A stretch of 42,594 bases of DNA from CAIOYC01 sp038327995 (GCA_038327995.1 JBBQLP010000023.1:1-42594); one strand, 5' to 3'; shown: positions 1-8,479, numbered from the stretch's first letter. Program-made: numbers and translations. Notes: generated by a model not told the origin, from the sequence alone.

Positions 1-686
1 ATCGACCCGCAGATCATCACCCGGTCCGACGCCGGATCGAGCGGCCCGCCCGTCGCCGCGGCCAATCGCCCGTCGCGGATCCAGTCGGTCATCCGCCCCA
101 TGGCCTCGCTCGGCTCGCGGGTCGTCGTCGCGATATGAACCAGCGTGTCGCCGACCAGTTCGGACAGGAACTCGTGCTCGCGCACCCCCGCGACCAGCGC
201 CGCTCCGTAGGCCAGTTCCCCCCGCTCCCGGCAGGTCTGCGTCAGCACCACCTGGTCGAACTTCTCGTAAGTCTCGGGATCGCGGATCACCGAGGCGAAC
301 GGCGCGATCCCGGTGCCCGTCGAGAACAGGAACAACCGCTTGCCGGGCGTCAGCGCGTCATTGACCAACGTGCCGACCGGCTTGGGACGCATCACGATGC
401 TGTCGCCCTGAGCCAGATGCTGGAGCCGCGACGTCAGCGGGCCGTCCGCCACCTTGATCGAATAGAACTCCAGCGTCTCGTCCCACGAGGGCGAGGCGAT
501 CGAATAGGCGCGCAGCAGCGGCTTGCCGTCGACGACCAGCCCGATCATCACGAATTCGCCGGATCGAAACCGAAAGCTCGCCGGACGGTCGCACTGAAAG
601 GAGAACGTCTTGTCCGTCCAGTGACGGACGTTGCGCACGCCCAGCGCCACCGCGCCCCGCAGCACCTTGTCCACAACCTGATCCAT
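1..686 (-). CDS. fpr: Ferredoxin--NADP reductase (C-terminus beyond window)
   Basis: Flavoprotein that moves electrons between NADPH and ferredoxin or flavodoxin in the cytoplasm. The reading frame opens at ATG 686 and stays open to the window edge, giving 228 residues, so roughly the last 30 are missing compared with the usual 255-270. The FAD-binding RAYSIAS motif is at residues 59-65, the phosphate-binding G-x-LTSRL at 82-88 and the nucleotide-binding STGTGIAPF at 122-130. The gene is divergent from the helicase gene, with about 200 bases between them. The family call is firm from the motifs. Whether the partner is ferredoxin or flavodoxin cannot be read from sequence. Confidence 0.9.
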   Translation of the reverse strand, partial: MDQVVDKVLRGAVALGVRNVRHWTDKTFSFQCDRPASFRFRSGEFVMIGLVVDGKPLLRAYSIASPSWDETLEFYSIKVADGPLTSRLQHLAQGDSIVMRPKPVGTLVNDALTPGKRLFLFSTGTGIAPFASVIRDPETYEKFDQVVLTQTCRERGELAYGAALVAGVREHEFLSELVGDTLVHIATTTREPSEAMGRMTDWIRDGRLAAATGGPLDPASDRVMICGS

Positions 687-885
687 GCCGTATCATCTCC
701 GCGACGGGCATTCGTTACCACGCCCGCGCGCCCGGCGAAAACCCCGGTCGGCGTATCTTTTGATGATGATTGACGCAGCGGGCTTTGTTCCCTATGTTTC
801 GCGACAAATGCGGGTTCCGATCCGGGAACCCAAGGCCGCGTGGAATGTGCGGCCCAACCGCCGTAACTTCATCAACGCAGGCTCA

Positions 886-2637
886 ATGACCCAGTTCTCC
901 GACCTTTCGCTCGACCCGCGCGTCCTGTCCGCCGTCACCGAAGCGGGCTACACCATCCCGACGCCGATCCAGATCCAGGCGATCCCCAGCGCGCTCGAAG
1001 GGCGCGACATCCTCGGTATCGCCCAGACCGGCACCGGCAAGACGGCCGCCTTCGTGCTCCCGATGATCACCTTGCTGTCCAAGGGCCGCGCCCGCGCCCG
1101 GATGCCGCGCAGCCTCGTCCTCTGCCCCACCCGCGAACTCGCGGCGCAGGTCTCCGAGAATTTCGAGAAATACGCGAAGAACGTCAAGCTCACGATGGCG
1201 CTGCTGATCGGCGGCGTCAGCTTCAAGGATCAGGACAAGCTGATCGACCGCGGCGTCGACGTGCTGATCGCCACGCCCGGCCGCCTGCTCGACCATTTCG
1301 AGCGCGGCAAGCTGATGCTGACCGGCGTGCAGATCATGGTCGTCGACGAGGCCGACCGGATGCTCGACATGGGCTTCATCCCCGACATCGAACGCATCTT
1401 CAAGATGGTGCCCTTCACCCGCCAGACCCTGTTCTTCTCGGCGACGATGGCTCCCGAAATCACGCGCATCACGCAGGAATTCCTGCACAACCCCGTCCGC
1501 GTCGAAGTGGCGCGCCAGGCCACCGCTTCCGAGACGATCGCCCAGGTCGTCGTCAAGCACACGCCGCAGCGCAAGGACACGGGCACCTCGGAAAAGCGCG
1601 ACATCCTGCGCCGCATCATCCGCTCCGAAGGCGAGGCGCTGACCAACGGCATCATCTTCTGCAACCGCAAGGTCGAAGTCGACATCGTCGCGAAATCGCT
1701 CAAGAAGCACGGGTTCGACGCGGCGGCGCTGCACGGCGATCTCGACCAGTCGGTCCGCACGCGCATCCTCAACAGCTTCCGCGACGGCGAGCTGAAGCTG
1801 CTGATCGCCTCCGACGTGGCGGCGCGCGGGCTCGACATCCCGAACGTGAGCCACGTGTTCAATTTCGACGTGCCCACCCATCCCGAGGATTACGTCCACC
1901 GCATCGGCCGGACCGGGCGCGCCGGCCGCTCGGGCAAATCGATCACGCTCTGCCTGCCGCACGAGACCAATTATCTCGCCCAGATCGAGGAATTGGTGAA
2001 GATGCCGATTCCGACGATGGAGGGCCCGCTCGCGAGCGCCACGCCGCCGGCGGCGGACGGCCCGTCCGATGGGCCGAGCGAGCGCCGGCCCCGTCGCAGC
2101 CGCTCGGTCCAGCGCGGCGCGCCGTCCGTCGAAGCCGCCCCGTCGGCTCCCGCCGCCCAGCCCGCGCCCGCGGCGCGGCAGGAGCGTCCGGCGCCGGCCG
2201 TCGAGCGCCCGGCGTCCAGGGTCGAGCGCCTGCCGCAGGACAATCGTCGCGGTCGCTCCGGCGACCGTGACGGCGGTGCTGCGCGCCCGGGAATGGGAGA
2301 CCACGTCCCGGCCTTTCTGCTGCGCGAGTTCCGCATTGACGACAGCCCCGATCTCGATGAAGCGGAAACCGACGCGCCACAGTCCGGCCCCGAGCCGACG
2401 CGCGCCGAACCCGTCGTTGCGCGTGACGAGCCCGCCGTTTCGCACGACGAGCCGCCCGTCGTTCACGCGGAACCCGCCGCAAATCAGGAAGAGCCCGCCC
2501 TCGCTACGGAGCCGGCCGCGCTCGAAGCCGCGGAGACGTCGTCCCCGGCCAAGAAGCCGCGCGCGCCGCGGCGGCGCAGCCCGAGCAAGAAAGCCGCTGG
2601 GGCGGACATCGCCGAGGCCCCGCCCACGGCCGCGTAA
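886..2637 (+). CDS. DEAD-box ATP-dependent RNA helicase (RhlE-like)
   Basis: Unwinds RNA duplexes with ATP, likely in ribosome assembly or RNA turnover. From ATG 886 the protein is 583 residues. An in-frame extension to 685 exists but adds 67 unconserved residues overlapping the fpr start, and conserved sequence begins right after 886. The Q-motif region (PTPIQ) is at 25-29, Walker A AQTGTGKT at 46-53, DEAD at 154-157, then an SAT motif, and HRIGRTGR at 338-345. From about residue 385 the tail is low-complexity, first Arg/Ala/Pro-rich, then with repeated DEP/EP units and a basic end (PRAPRRRSPSKKA). Such tails are common in RhlE-type helicases and usually bind RNA nonspecifically. Confidence 0.93.
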   Translation: MTQFSDLSLDPRVLSAVTEAGYTIPTPIQIQAIPSALEGRDILGIAQTGTGKTAAFVLPMITLLSKGRARARMPRSLVLCPTRELAAQVSENFEKYAKNVKLTMALLIGGVSFKDQDKLIDRGVDVLIATPGRLLDHFERGKLMLTGVQIMVVDEADRMLDMGFIPDIERIFKMVPFTRQTLFFSATMAPEITRITQEFLHNPVRVEVARQATASETIAQVVVKHTPQRKDTGTSEKRDILRRIIRSEGEALTNGIIFCNRKVEVDIVAKSLKKHGFDAAALHGDLDQSVRTRILNSFRDGELKLLIASDVAARGLDIPNVSHVFNFDVPTHPEDYVHRIGRTGRAGRSGKSITLCLPHETNYLAQIEELVKMPIPTMEGPLASATPPAADGPSDGPSERRPRRSRSVQRGAPSVEAAPSAPAAQPAPAARQERPAPAVERPASRVERLPQDNRRGRSGDRDGGAARPGMGDHVPAFLLREFRIDDSPDLDEAETDAPQSGPEPTRAEPVVARDEPAVSHDEPPVVHAEPAANQEEPALATEPAALEAAETSSPAKKPRAPRRRSPSKKAAGADIAEAPPTAA

Positions 2638-2665
2638 CCGGACCCTCGCCCAGGAACGCGCGATC

Positions 2666-2706
2666 CGCCCGCTACAAAGCCGCCCGCTACAAAGCCGCGC
2701 GCTACT
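2666..2706. repeat. Short tandem repeat, 15-base unit
   Basis: The unit CGCCCGCTACAAAGC occurs at 2666-2680 and 2681-2695, and a third partial, slightly changed copy follows at 2696-2706. It fills the gap between the convergent helicase and SH3-protein genes and overlaps the last codon and stop of the SH3 gene. It looks like a small slippage duplication. Confidence 0.7.
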
Positions 2707-3232
2707 CCTCCGGCTCGTCAGCGGCGACGCCCCACAACGGGCCTCGCGGCGACCAACCCTCGATCCCCTCGGCGGAAACCAAGCACCAGTCGGCTGAGCA
2801 TTCCTCCAGCCGCGCCACCACCCCCGGCTCGAGATAGGCGCGGACGGCCGAACCCTCGCTCGGCCCCGCATGGAGCGCGGTCGCGCCCTCCGCATGGACC
2901 AGCACGGTCCGCACGCCCGACAGCAGCGTGTGATGCACCCAGCCCCCGGCCCCCTCCGCGTCCCGGACGCGCCGCCAGTTACCGTATTCCGCCGTCACCT
3001 CCAGCGGCATGCCGGATCGCACGAAGGTCCAGTCCACCCGCTGATCGAGGCTCGGTCCCCGCCGCGCATTCGCGCTTTCAGCCCGCATCGAGACATATCG
3101 CGGCAGCGGCAGGTTGGTCACCGGCCCAAACGCCACCGCGCCGGCCATCTCGGCGGCCCGACCCGTCGCGCCAAGCGCCAAGGCGGCCACGCACAGCAAA
3201 CCCGCGACCCGACCAGCCATTTCTGCCCTCAT
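2702..3232 (-). CDS. Exported SH3-domain protein
   Basis: Predicted periplasmic protein with two bacterial SH3-like repeats (SH3_4 type), probably binding peptidoglycan or a protein partner. I start at 3232 (MRAEM), giving 176 residues. MAGRV at 3220 is an equal alternative, and the longer frame to 3280 would put 16 unlikely residues before the signal sequence. A hydrophobic signal segment (AGLLCVAALALG) is near the N-terminus. Repeat 1 has RRGPS...WRRVRDAEG-GWVHHTLL and repeat 2 has LHAGPSEGS...WCLVSAEGIEGWSP, the typical W-x-x-V...GW pattern. It is divergent from the hydroxyacid dehydrogenase gene. The precise role is unknown. Confidence 0.85.
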   Translation of the reverse strand: MRAEMAGRVAGLLCVAALALGATGRAAEMAGAVAFGPVTNLPLPRYVSMRAESANARRGPSLDQRVDWTFVRSGMPLEVTAEYGNWRRVRDAEGAGGWVHHTLLSGVRTVLVHAEGATALHAGPSEGSAVRAYLEPGVVARLEECSADWCLVSAEGIEGWSPRGPLWGVAADEPEE

Positions 3233-3330
3233 GCCTCGGACGCCGGGAAGTGTCTGGATATCCCGGACCGTCCCATGCAATTATTCCCCAACAATAGCCA
3301 AAACCGGCTTCCAGAGGAACAGGAATCAGC

Positions 3331-4317
3331 ATGCCCGCGCCCCGATTGAAAGTCGTCGTCACGCGTCGCCTTCCCGAACCCGTCGAAGCGCGGATGCGCG
3401 AATTGTTCGACGTGACCCTGAACGAGGACGACCACCCGTTCACGCACGACGAGATCGCGCGCGCGCTCGCCTCGGCCGACGCGATCGTCCCGACGATCAC
3501 CGACCGCATCGACGCCGGGCTGCTCGGCCAGGCCGGCCCGCAACTGAAGCTCGTCGCGAACTACGGCGCCGGGTTCGACCATATCGACGTCGCCACCGCC
3601 TTGCGCCGCGGCATCCTCGTCACCAACACGCCGGGCGTGCTGGCCGAGGACACGGCCGACATGGCGATGGCGCTGATCCTCGCTGTGCCGCGGCGCCCGC
3701 CCGAGGGCGCGCAGATGATGCAGGGCAGCGATTGGCACGGCTGGAGCCCGACCGCGCTTCTGGGCCACCGGATCGCCGGCAAGCGGCTCGGCATCCTCGG
3801 CCTCGGCCGCACCGGCCGCGCCATCGCGACGCGCGCCAGGGCCTTCGGCCTCGAGATCCATTATCACGCGCGCCGCCGCGTCCATCCCGAGATCGAGGCC
3901 GAGCTGACGGCGACCTACTGGGAGAGCCTCGACCAGATGCTGAGCCGCATCGACATCCTGTCGATCAACGTGCCGCACACGCCCTCGACCTTCCACATCA
4001 TCAACGCACGCCGCCTGAAGCTGATGACACCGTCCGCCTATATCGTCAACACCGCCCGCGGCGAGGTCATCGACGAGAACGCGCTGACCCGGATGCTGCG
4101 GTCGGGCGAGCTCGCCGGCGCCGGCCTCGACGTCTACGAGCACGGCCACGACATCAACCCCCGCCTGCGCGAGCTTCCGAACGTGCTGCTGCTGCCGCAC
4201 ATGGGCTCGGCCACCATCGAGGGTCGCACCGACATGGGCGAAAAGGTCATCATCAACATCAAGACCTTCGCCGACGGCCACCGCCCGCCCGACCGGGTGA
4301 TCCCGGCGATGCTCTGA
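3331..4317 (+). CDS. D-2-hydroxyacid dehydrogenase (D-glycerate/glyoxylate reductase type)
   Basis: NAD(P)-dependent reduction of glyoxylate or hydroxypyruvate, or the reverse with D-glycerate, in the cytoplasm. The protein is 328 residues, normal for the family. The Rossmann motif GLGRTG is at 157-162, the substrate Arg in NTARG at 243, and the catalytic His in LPHMGSAT at 290. The family normally has a catalytic Glu in a DVxxxEP context. Here the segment reads DVYEHGHDIN, so the aligned position 272 is Gly and the closest Glu is 270. This may be a subfamily trait. A GGAACAGGAA purine stretch precedes the ATG. It is divergent from the SH3-protein gene, an arrangement I recall in other alphaproteobacteria. 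Confidence 0.9.
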   Translation: MPAPRLKVVVTRRLPEPVEARMRELFDVTLNEDDHPFTHDEIARALASADAIVPTITDRIDAGLLGQAGPQLKLVANYGAGFDHIDVATALRRGILVTNTPGVLAEDTADMAMALILAVPRRPPEGAQMMQGSDWHGWSPTALLGHRIAGKRLGILGLGRTGRAIATRARAFGLEIHYHARRRVHPEIEAELTATYWESLDQMLSRIDILSINVPHTPSTFHIINARRLKLMTPSAYIVNTARGEVIDENALTRMLRSGELAGAGLDVYEHGHDINPRLRELPNVLLLPHMGSATIEGRTDMGEKVIINIKTFADGHRPPDRVIPAML

Positions 4318-4467
4318 GTTCCGTTCAGCTTCGGTTCACCACCGGGCGGTCTTCATGGCGCGTGTGACGCTTGACGCACCCTCGCGTTCGAGTCGCCATG
4401 GACGAGACGAAGCTGAATCGCTTCGCCTTGTTCATTGACCATCAGGTTTCAACCCAAGGAGCTGTTC

Positions 4468-4665
4468 ATGAAGATCGTTCTCGCCGCCCTCGCTGCGGCT
4501 ACCGCCTTGGCAAGCGTCGCCGCTGTTCCGGCCACCGCCTCGGCGCAGCCGGGCTACGGCTACCAGCATGGCTATGGTCATGGATGGCATCACGGTTGGC
4601 GCGGTGGGCCGCACCGGGTCTGCTATATCCGCTATCATCACCGCGTTTGCCGCTGGGTCCGTTAG
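4468..4665 (+). CDS. Small exported Gly/His/Tyr-rich protein
   Basis: A 65-residue protein of unknown function. AAGGAG eight bases before ATG 4468 decides this start over the upstream in-frame ATG at 4435. An Ala-rich signal peptide (MKIVLAALAAATALASVAA) ends in ATASA before a mature part of about 35 residues made of YGYQHGYGHGWHHGW and a basic end with two Cys (VCYIRYHHRVC). The His/aromatic pattern suggests metal binding or envelope surface association, but this is inference. It is followed directly by a strong terminator, so it is probably monocistronic. Confidence 0.8.
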   Translation: MKIVLAALAAATALASVAAVPATASAQPGYGYQHGYGHGWHHGWRGGPHRVCYIRYHHRVCRWVR

Positions 4666-4685
4666 GGCTGCGCTGACCGCAATTC

Positions 4686-4714
4686 AGGCCGGGGCGGCGA
4701 CGCTCCGGCCTTTT
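4686..4714 (+). terminator. Rho-independent terminator
   Basis: AGGCCGG at 4686-4692 pairs with CCGGCCT at 4705-4711, extended inside by a G-U and two G-C pairs around a GGCGAC loop. TTTT follows at 4711-4714. It lies 20 bases after the small exported protein gene and just before the stop of the opposing PhzF-like gene. Confidence 0.8.
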
Positions 4715-4720
4715 CGTGCG

Positions 4721-5533
4721 CTAGAGGCGAAGATGACTCTCGATGACCGTGATGGCGCGGCCAGAGAGGATCACCCGATCGCCGCGAAGCTCGGTCTCGA
4801 TCTCTGCCCCGCGCCCCGGATAGGCTTGATAGAACCGCACCGTCGCTCGCCCTAGCTTGTCGGCATAGAGCGGCGCGAGGATGCAGTGGGCCGAGCCGGT
4901 TGCTGGGTCTTCTGCAATGCCGGAGCCCGGTGCGAAGAAGCGATCCACCACATTAAAGGCCGAGCCCGCATCTGCCGCCGCGCAGACGATCAGGTTGCCG
5001 CGCCCGCCCGTAGCCTCTCCGGCGATAGTCTTGATGGCCGCGATGTCGGGGTCGAGGCCGCGCACCTCCGCTTCATCTTTCATTACTGCGACGAGATAGG
5101 CCCCCGCCCACATTTCCAGAGGCTCTACGCCCAGGGCCCGCGCCAGACCATCGGGAGCGGCGGTGCGTTTGGGCGGGTTGGCGGGAAAGTCCATGCGGTA
5201 GAGGTCGCCGTCGCGGGAGACGGTCAGGGCGCCCGCTTGGGTGTCAAACGTGATTGCAGAGGCTTCGACGCCAAGTTCGGTGAAGAGGGTATGTCCCGCA
5301 GCCAGCGTCGCGTGACCACAAAGCGGGACCTCCAGCGCCGGGGTGAACCAGCGCAGGCCGAACCGCGCCGGATCGTTCGTTTTCAGGAGATAGGCCGTTT
5401 CCGCCTGATTGTTCTCCTGCGCCAGCGATTGCATCCAGTGCGGGTCGGGCCAAGCGCCAAAGGGCTCAAGAACGCAAGCTTGATTGCCTTTGAACGGCAC
5501 TGAGGCGAAGGCGTCGACGGTCCACTGTTTCAT
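4721..5533 (-). CDS. PhzF-family protein (isomerase/epimerase fold)
   Basis: Member of the PhzF family, whose best known member isomerises a phenazine precursor. Most genomic copies have unknown substrates. From ATG 5533 it is 270 residues, typical size. The conserved Glu in NNQAETAY is at residue 45, PLCGHATLA marks the first lobe, and AEDPATGSAHC marks the second lobe. The long upstream frame to 5794 is antisense overlap with the preceding gene and is ignored. The ATG overlaps the stop of the nucleotidyltransferase-like gene (ATGA), so translation is probably coupled. No phenazine genes are nearby, so a phenazine role is not supported. Confidence 0.9.
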   Translation of the reverse strand: MKQWTVDAFASVPFKGNQACVLEPFGAWPDPHWMQSLAQENNQAETAYLLKTNDPARFGLRWFTPALEVPLCGHATLAAGHTLFTELGVEASAITFDTQAGALTVSRDGDLYRMDFPANPPKRTAAPDGLARALGVEPLEMWAGAYLVAVMKDEAEVRGLDPDIAAIKTIAGEATGGRGNLIVCAAADAGSAFNVVDRFFAPGSGIAEDPATGSAHCILAPLYADKLGRATVRFYQAYPGRGAEIETELRGDRVILSGRAITVIESHLRL

Positions 5534-6144
5534 CCGGTGATCTCCACTTCGGGCCAGCGGGCTTTGGCCGACGACGTCACTCGCTCGAAGGCGGCGTCTG
5601 TGATGCCGCGCGTGGGATTGCGGCGCAGGCGCATGGTAAAAAGGTCGGTCAGGCCAAACGGTGCGGAGATATTCAGACCGTCGTCGTCGAGCAACCGCAC
5701 CCCCACCGCGAACGCCGGGCAGACGAAACGAGTGAGGGCTTCGTCGGTGTCTGACAGCGCGGGATAGACCTCGCCGAACTTGTCTTCGAACCACAGGTGC
5801 ACGCGCGCCTGATTGCGGACCTCCACCATGGTGTCAAGCGGCGCGGTGCACGCGGCGGCGGCGCGCTTTATGATAGCGTCTTCGGCGTCCCAGGAGGTGT
5901 CGGGATCGAAATAGCCGATGTCGTAGTCCTTGATTCCGTGGTCGGCGTCGCGTTCGGTCAGGGCGTTCCAGACGGTCTGGTAAACCGCGCCGGAGAACAG
6001 CCGCCAGTCAGGAATCTGCAATGTCCTGATCGTGCGCAAGACGTGCATCACCCGAGGGCTGCCCGCGATCAGGATGGCTAAATGCTGCGCCAGTTCCTCT
6101 TCATTAAGCGGCGGTTGGTTGGGGATCGGCGGCGTGGCGTTCAT
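5530..6144 (-). CDS. Nucleotidyltransferase-family protein (DUF925/NTP_transf_6 type)
   Basis: A 204-residue cytoplasmic protein. The region SGAVYQTVWN at 51-60 followed by KDYDIGYFD at 72-80, with D73 and D75, matches the nucleotidyltransferase-like fold with a metal-binding Asp pair. The family is widespread and uncharacterised, and its substrate is unknown. The gene overlaps thiD upstream by ATGA and the PhzF gene downstream by ATGA, so the three are almost certainly one translation-coupled operon. Family assignment is from remembered motifs. Confidence 0.85.
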   Translation of the reverse strand: MNATPPIPNQPPLNEEELAQHLAILIAGSPRVMHVLRTIRTLQIPDWRLFSGAVYQTVWNALTERDADHGIKDYDIGYFDPDTSWDAEDAIIKRAAAACTAPLDTMVEVRNQARVHLWFEDKFGEVYPALSDTDEALTRFVCPAFAVGVRLLDDDGLNISAPFGLTDLFTMRLRRNPTRGITDAAFERVTSSAKARWPEVEITG

Positions 6145-6986
6145 GCGTCTGTCTCGCCGATTCCTTTGCCCGAAGACAGCGTCCCCTCGCGCAAAGCCAG
6201 CGACCAGCCGTGGTTCAGCGGGCCGTGTCCCGCGCCAAATCCAGGCGCGGTGCGGATGGCTTCCAGCACGTAGTGATGGGCGCGGGCGACCGCTGTGTTC
6301 AGGCTGAGACCTTGAGCGAGAAAGGCCGTGCAGGCTGAGGCGAGCGTGCAGCCTGTGCCGTGGGTGTGGCGGCTGACGATCCGTCCGCTCTCGAACCGGG
6401 TCGTGGCGACGGGTGTCATCAGAAGGTCGATCACCCGCTCGCCCGGAATGTGACCGCCCTTCATCAGCACCGCCGAGGCGCCGAGTTCGAGCAATCGCTC
6501 TCCGGCGCGCAACAGATCGTCGGTGGTCTCGACGGTGAGGCCGGTCAGGGTCGCCGCTTCCGGTGCATTGGGGGTAAGCAGGGCGGCATGAGGGATTAAC
6601 GCACTGAGCATCGCCTGCATCGCGTAGGGGTCCAGCAGTGCAGAGCCGTCCTTCGCCGCCATCACCGGGTCGATCACGGCGGGAACCCCAGCGCCTGCGA
6701 TGATCTCCGCCACCGCCTCGACCATGGCGGCGTCGCCTAGCATTCCGGTCTTGATCGCGTCGGCGCCGATGTCGTCCAGCACAGCGCGCGCCTGAGCGGT
6801 CACAACCTCGGACGGAACGCCGAAGACACTGAGGACGCCGAGGGTGTTTTGCACCGTGATGGCTGTGATCGCGCTGGCCGCATAGCCGCCAAGCATGGTC
6901 ACGGTCTTGATATCCGCCTGCACCCCCGCCCCGCCGCCGCTGTCCGATCCGGCGAAGATCAGCACGCGGCCGCGGTGTTCAGGCAC
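6141..6986 (-). CDS. thiD: Hydroxymethylpyrimidine/phosphomethylpyrimidine kinase
   Basis: Phosphorylates HMP and HMP-phosphate to HMP-diphosphate in thiamine synthesis and salvage. The protein is 281 residues. The N-terminal ribokinase-fold motif GSDSGGGAGVQADIK is at 13-27, and the C-terminal anion-hole motif HTHGTGCTLAS is characteristic. The start is GTG at 6986, supported by TTGAGG eight bases upstream. No other thi genes are in the window and no TPP riboswitch was seen upstream, where the M28 peptidase ends nine bases away. Expression therefore seems to come from the peptidase promoter. Confidence 0.95.
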   Translation of the reverse strand: MPEHRGRVLIFAGSDSGGGAGVQADIKTVTMLGGYAASAITAITVQNTLGVLSVFGVPSEVVTAQARAVLDDIGADAIKTGMLGDAAMVEAVAEIIAGAGVPAVIDPVMAAKDGSALLDPYAMQAMLSALIPHAALLTPNAPEAATLTGLTVETTDDLLRAGERLLELGASAVLMKGGHIPGERVIDLLMTPVATTRFESGRIVSRHTHGTGCTLASACTAFLAQGLSLNTAVARAHHYVLEAIRTAPGFGAGHGPLNHGWSLALREGTLSSGKGIGETDA

Positions 6987-6995
6987 GGGTGGACC

Positions 6996-8363
6996 TCAAG
7001 GTTTCGCGGGCGGCGACGCGGCGCGCTCGAACGCCCCCACCGGACCCGGAAACTCCACAGGGCTTTCCCAGCCGTCGGCGGACACCGCTGAGATGCCGAA
7101 GAACCAGTCGTCGATGTTCACCTTGGGCAGCATGATCGAGGTCGCCGCGCCCGCCGCTCGGCTCTGGCTCCAGTGCGCCTCGCTGGTCTCGCGCCACCAG
7201 ACGCGATAGCTGGCTGCGCCGGGCGCGGCGTTCCAGCTTACCGTCGTGTCGTCCTTCACCGCGCCTTCGATCTTCACGCCAGTGGGCGGCGGCGGGGCCG
7301 AGGCCAGCGAGGCGAGCGTCAGGGCGTTCAGCCGCGTCACCCGTGCGAGGTAGGGGAAGTCCACCCCCTCCAGCACGTCGCCGTATTTGATCCCGCCTTC
7401 GGTGCGCAGATCCTGGTGCTGGCGATTGTAGTTCTCGGTCGCCTCTGTGAGACGAACGGCCGGGAAACCGGCATCTTGCAGCGGACGCTGGTCGCCACCG
7501 CGCGAGAAGCGATCCGCGCGATAGATCATCCGCACCGAGAAGCCCTGAAGATGGTTGGCCGCAATATCGGCGATGTAGCGGGAGAGGTTGCGGGACGGCG
7601 TGTCGTCTTCGCCGCCGCCGCTTCGCCGCGCTGCAATTTCCTGCGGCGTTTCGGTGGGCCGGGTGCCTTCGGAGAAGACTCGCACCACGTCGTCGATGTG
7701 CTCGCCGCCGATGCCGTGGGTGTTGCCGATGATGTCGTTGTTGAGCTGGGCTTCCACCTTCCAGCCCTTTTCCTTCGCGTAGACGGCGAGGAGTTGCCCG
7801 CCATATAGTCCCTGCTCCTCGCCCTGCAACACGGCATAGACAACGGTCGCAGGGAACCTGTGCTTTGACAGCACTCGCGCCGCCTCGATCACCGCTGCCG
7901 TGCCCGACCCGTCGTCGTTGGCGCCGGGGGCGTCGGAGGTCGAGTTCATGATGTCGGTGACACGGCTGTCGAGGTGGCCGGAGATGATCACCACCCGGTC
8001 CGGATTTGAGGTGCCGCGCTGGATCGCCAGCACGTCCATGATCTCCACGCCCTTGGGCGACCGCTCGCCCGTAAAGCTCTTTACCGGCGTCTCGATGGTC
8101 AGGCAGCCCCCGCAGGCGACGCTGTAGCCCTCAAACCGGGTCTTCACCCAGCGCCGCGCCGCCCCGATGCCGCGTGTATTGGAGACGGTATCCGACAGGG
8201 TGTGGCGTGTGCCAAAGCTCACGAGCTTGGCGATAGTATCATGAAGCTGTTCCGGACTGACCTCGGCGGCGATGGTTCGCAGGATGGGATGGCGAGGCGC
8301 GGGCGCTGCGCTTGCGGAACCGGTGAGGAGAAGAGCAGCGAGGGTGAGGGTGGCAAGACGCAT
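6996..8363 (-). CDS. Exported M28-family metallopeptidase
   Basis: Secreted zinc aminopeptidase-like enzyme of 455 residues. I start at ATG 8363 because a signal peptide (LATLTLAALLLTGSASA, cleavage near AAPAP) follows at once; the longer frame adds 13 unrelated residues. Putative zinc ligands are in order: GHLDSR with H130, GANDDGSG with D150, QGEEQG with E182/E183, NNDIIGN with D210, and YNRQHQD with H316. A fibronectin-III-like segment (PPPTGVKIEGAVKDDTTVSW and following) closes the C-terminus. It is the first gene of a four-gene minus-strand operon and is divergent from the ArsR gene. Peptide substrate is unknown. Confidence 0.92.
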   Translation of the reverse strand: MRLATLTLAALLLTGSASAAPAPRHPILRTIAAEVSPEQLHDTIAKLVSFGTRHTLSDTVSNTRGIGAARRWVKTRFEGYSVACGGCLTIETPVKSFTGERSPKGVEIMDVLAIQRGTSNPDRVVIISGHLDSRVTDIMNSTSDAPGANDDGSGTAAVIEAARVLSKHRFPATVVYAVLQGEEQGLYGGQLLAVYAKEKGWKVEAQLNNDIIGNTHGIGGEHIDDVVRVFSEGTRPTETPQEIAARRSGGGEDDTPSRNLSRYIADIAANHLQGFSVRMIYRADRFSRGGDQRPLQDAGFPAVRLTEATENYNRQHQDLRTEGGIKYGDVLEGVDFPYLARVTRLNALTLASLASAPPPPTGVKIEGAVKDDTTVSWNAAPGAASYRVWWRETSEAHWSQSRAAGAATSIMLPKVNIDDWFFGISAVSADGWESPVEFPGPVGAFERAASPPAKP

Positions 8364-8431
8364 GGGGCCTCCAGAGGCGAAGGCCGGACAGTGCCGAGCC
8401 ACTCCGGCTGACGCAAGCCTCTCGTGGGTCA

Positions 8432-8479
8432 GACGTAATATCGCTTGACAGATATATAACTAGATACGACATATTCGTC
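8432..8479 (+). promoter_or_regulatory. Candidate promoter/operator of the arsR-SRPBCC operon
   Basis: A TTGACA box lies at 8445-8450 in an AT-rich patch unlike the surrounding GC-rich DNA. A plausible -10 (GACATA or ACATAT) follows about 17-18 bases later, which would start transcription at or very near ATG 8480 and make the mRNA leaderless. GACGTAATAT at 8432-8441 and ATATTCGTC at 8471-8479 form an imperfect inverted repeat around the promoter that could be the operator. All of this is inference from pattern. Confidence 0.4.

Noticed and set aside
2041..2640. The repetitive end of the helicase as an independent gene or CRISPR-like repeat
   Set aside because: It is in frame with the helicase and has irregular protein-level EP/DEP repeats without DNA-level spacers.
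883..2895. A 670-residue open frame on the minus strand across the helicase gene
   Set aside because: It is the antisense of a GC-rich gene with strong helicase motifs, has Arg/Ala-rich composition and no recognisable domain.
3114..4367. A 417-residue plus frame overlapping the hydroxyacid dehydrogenase
   Set aside because: It is a +1-frame shadow rich in Arg and Pro, whereas the 3331-4317 frame carries all conserved residues.
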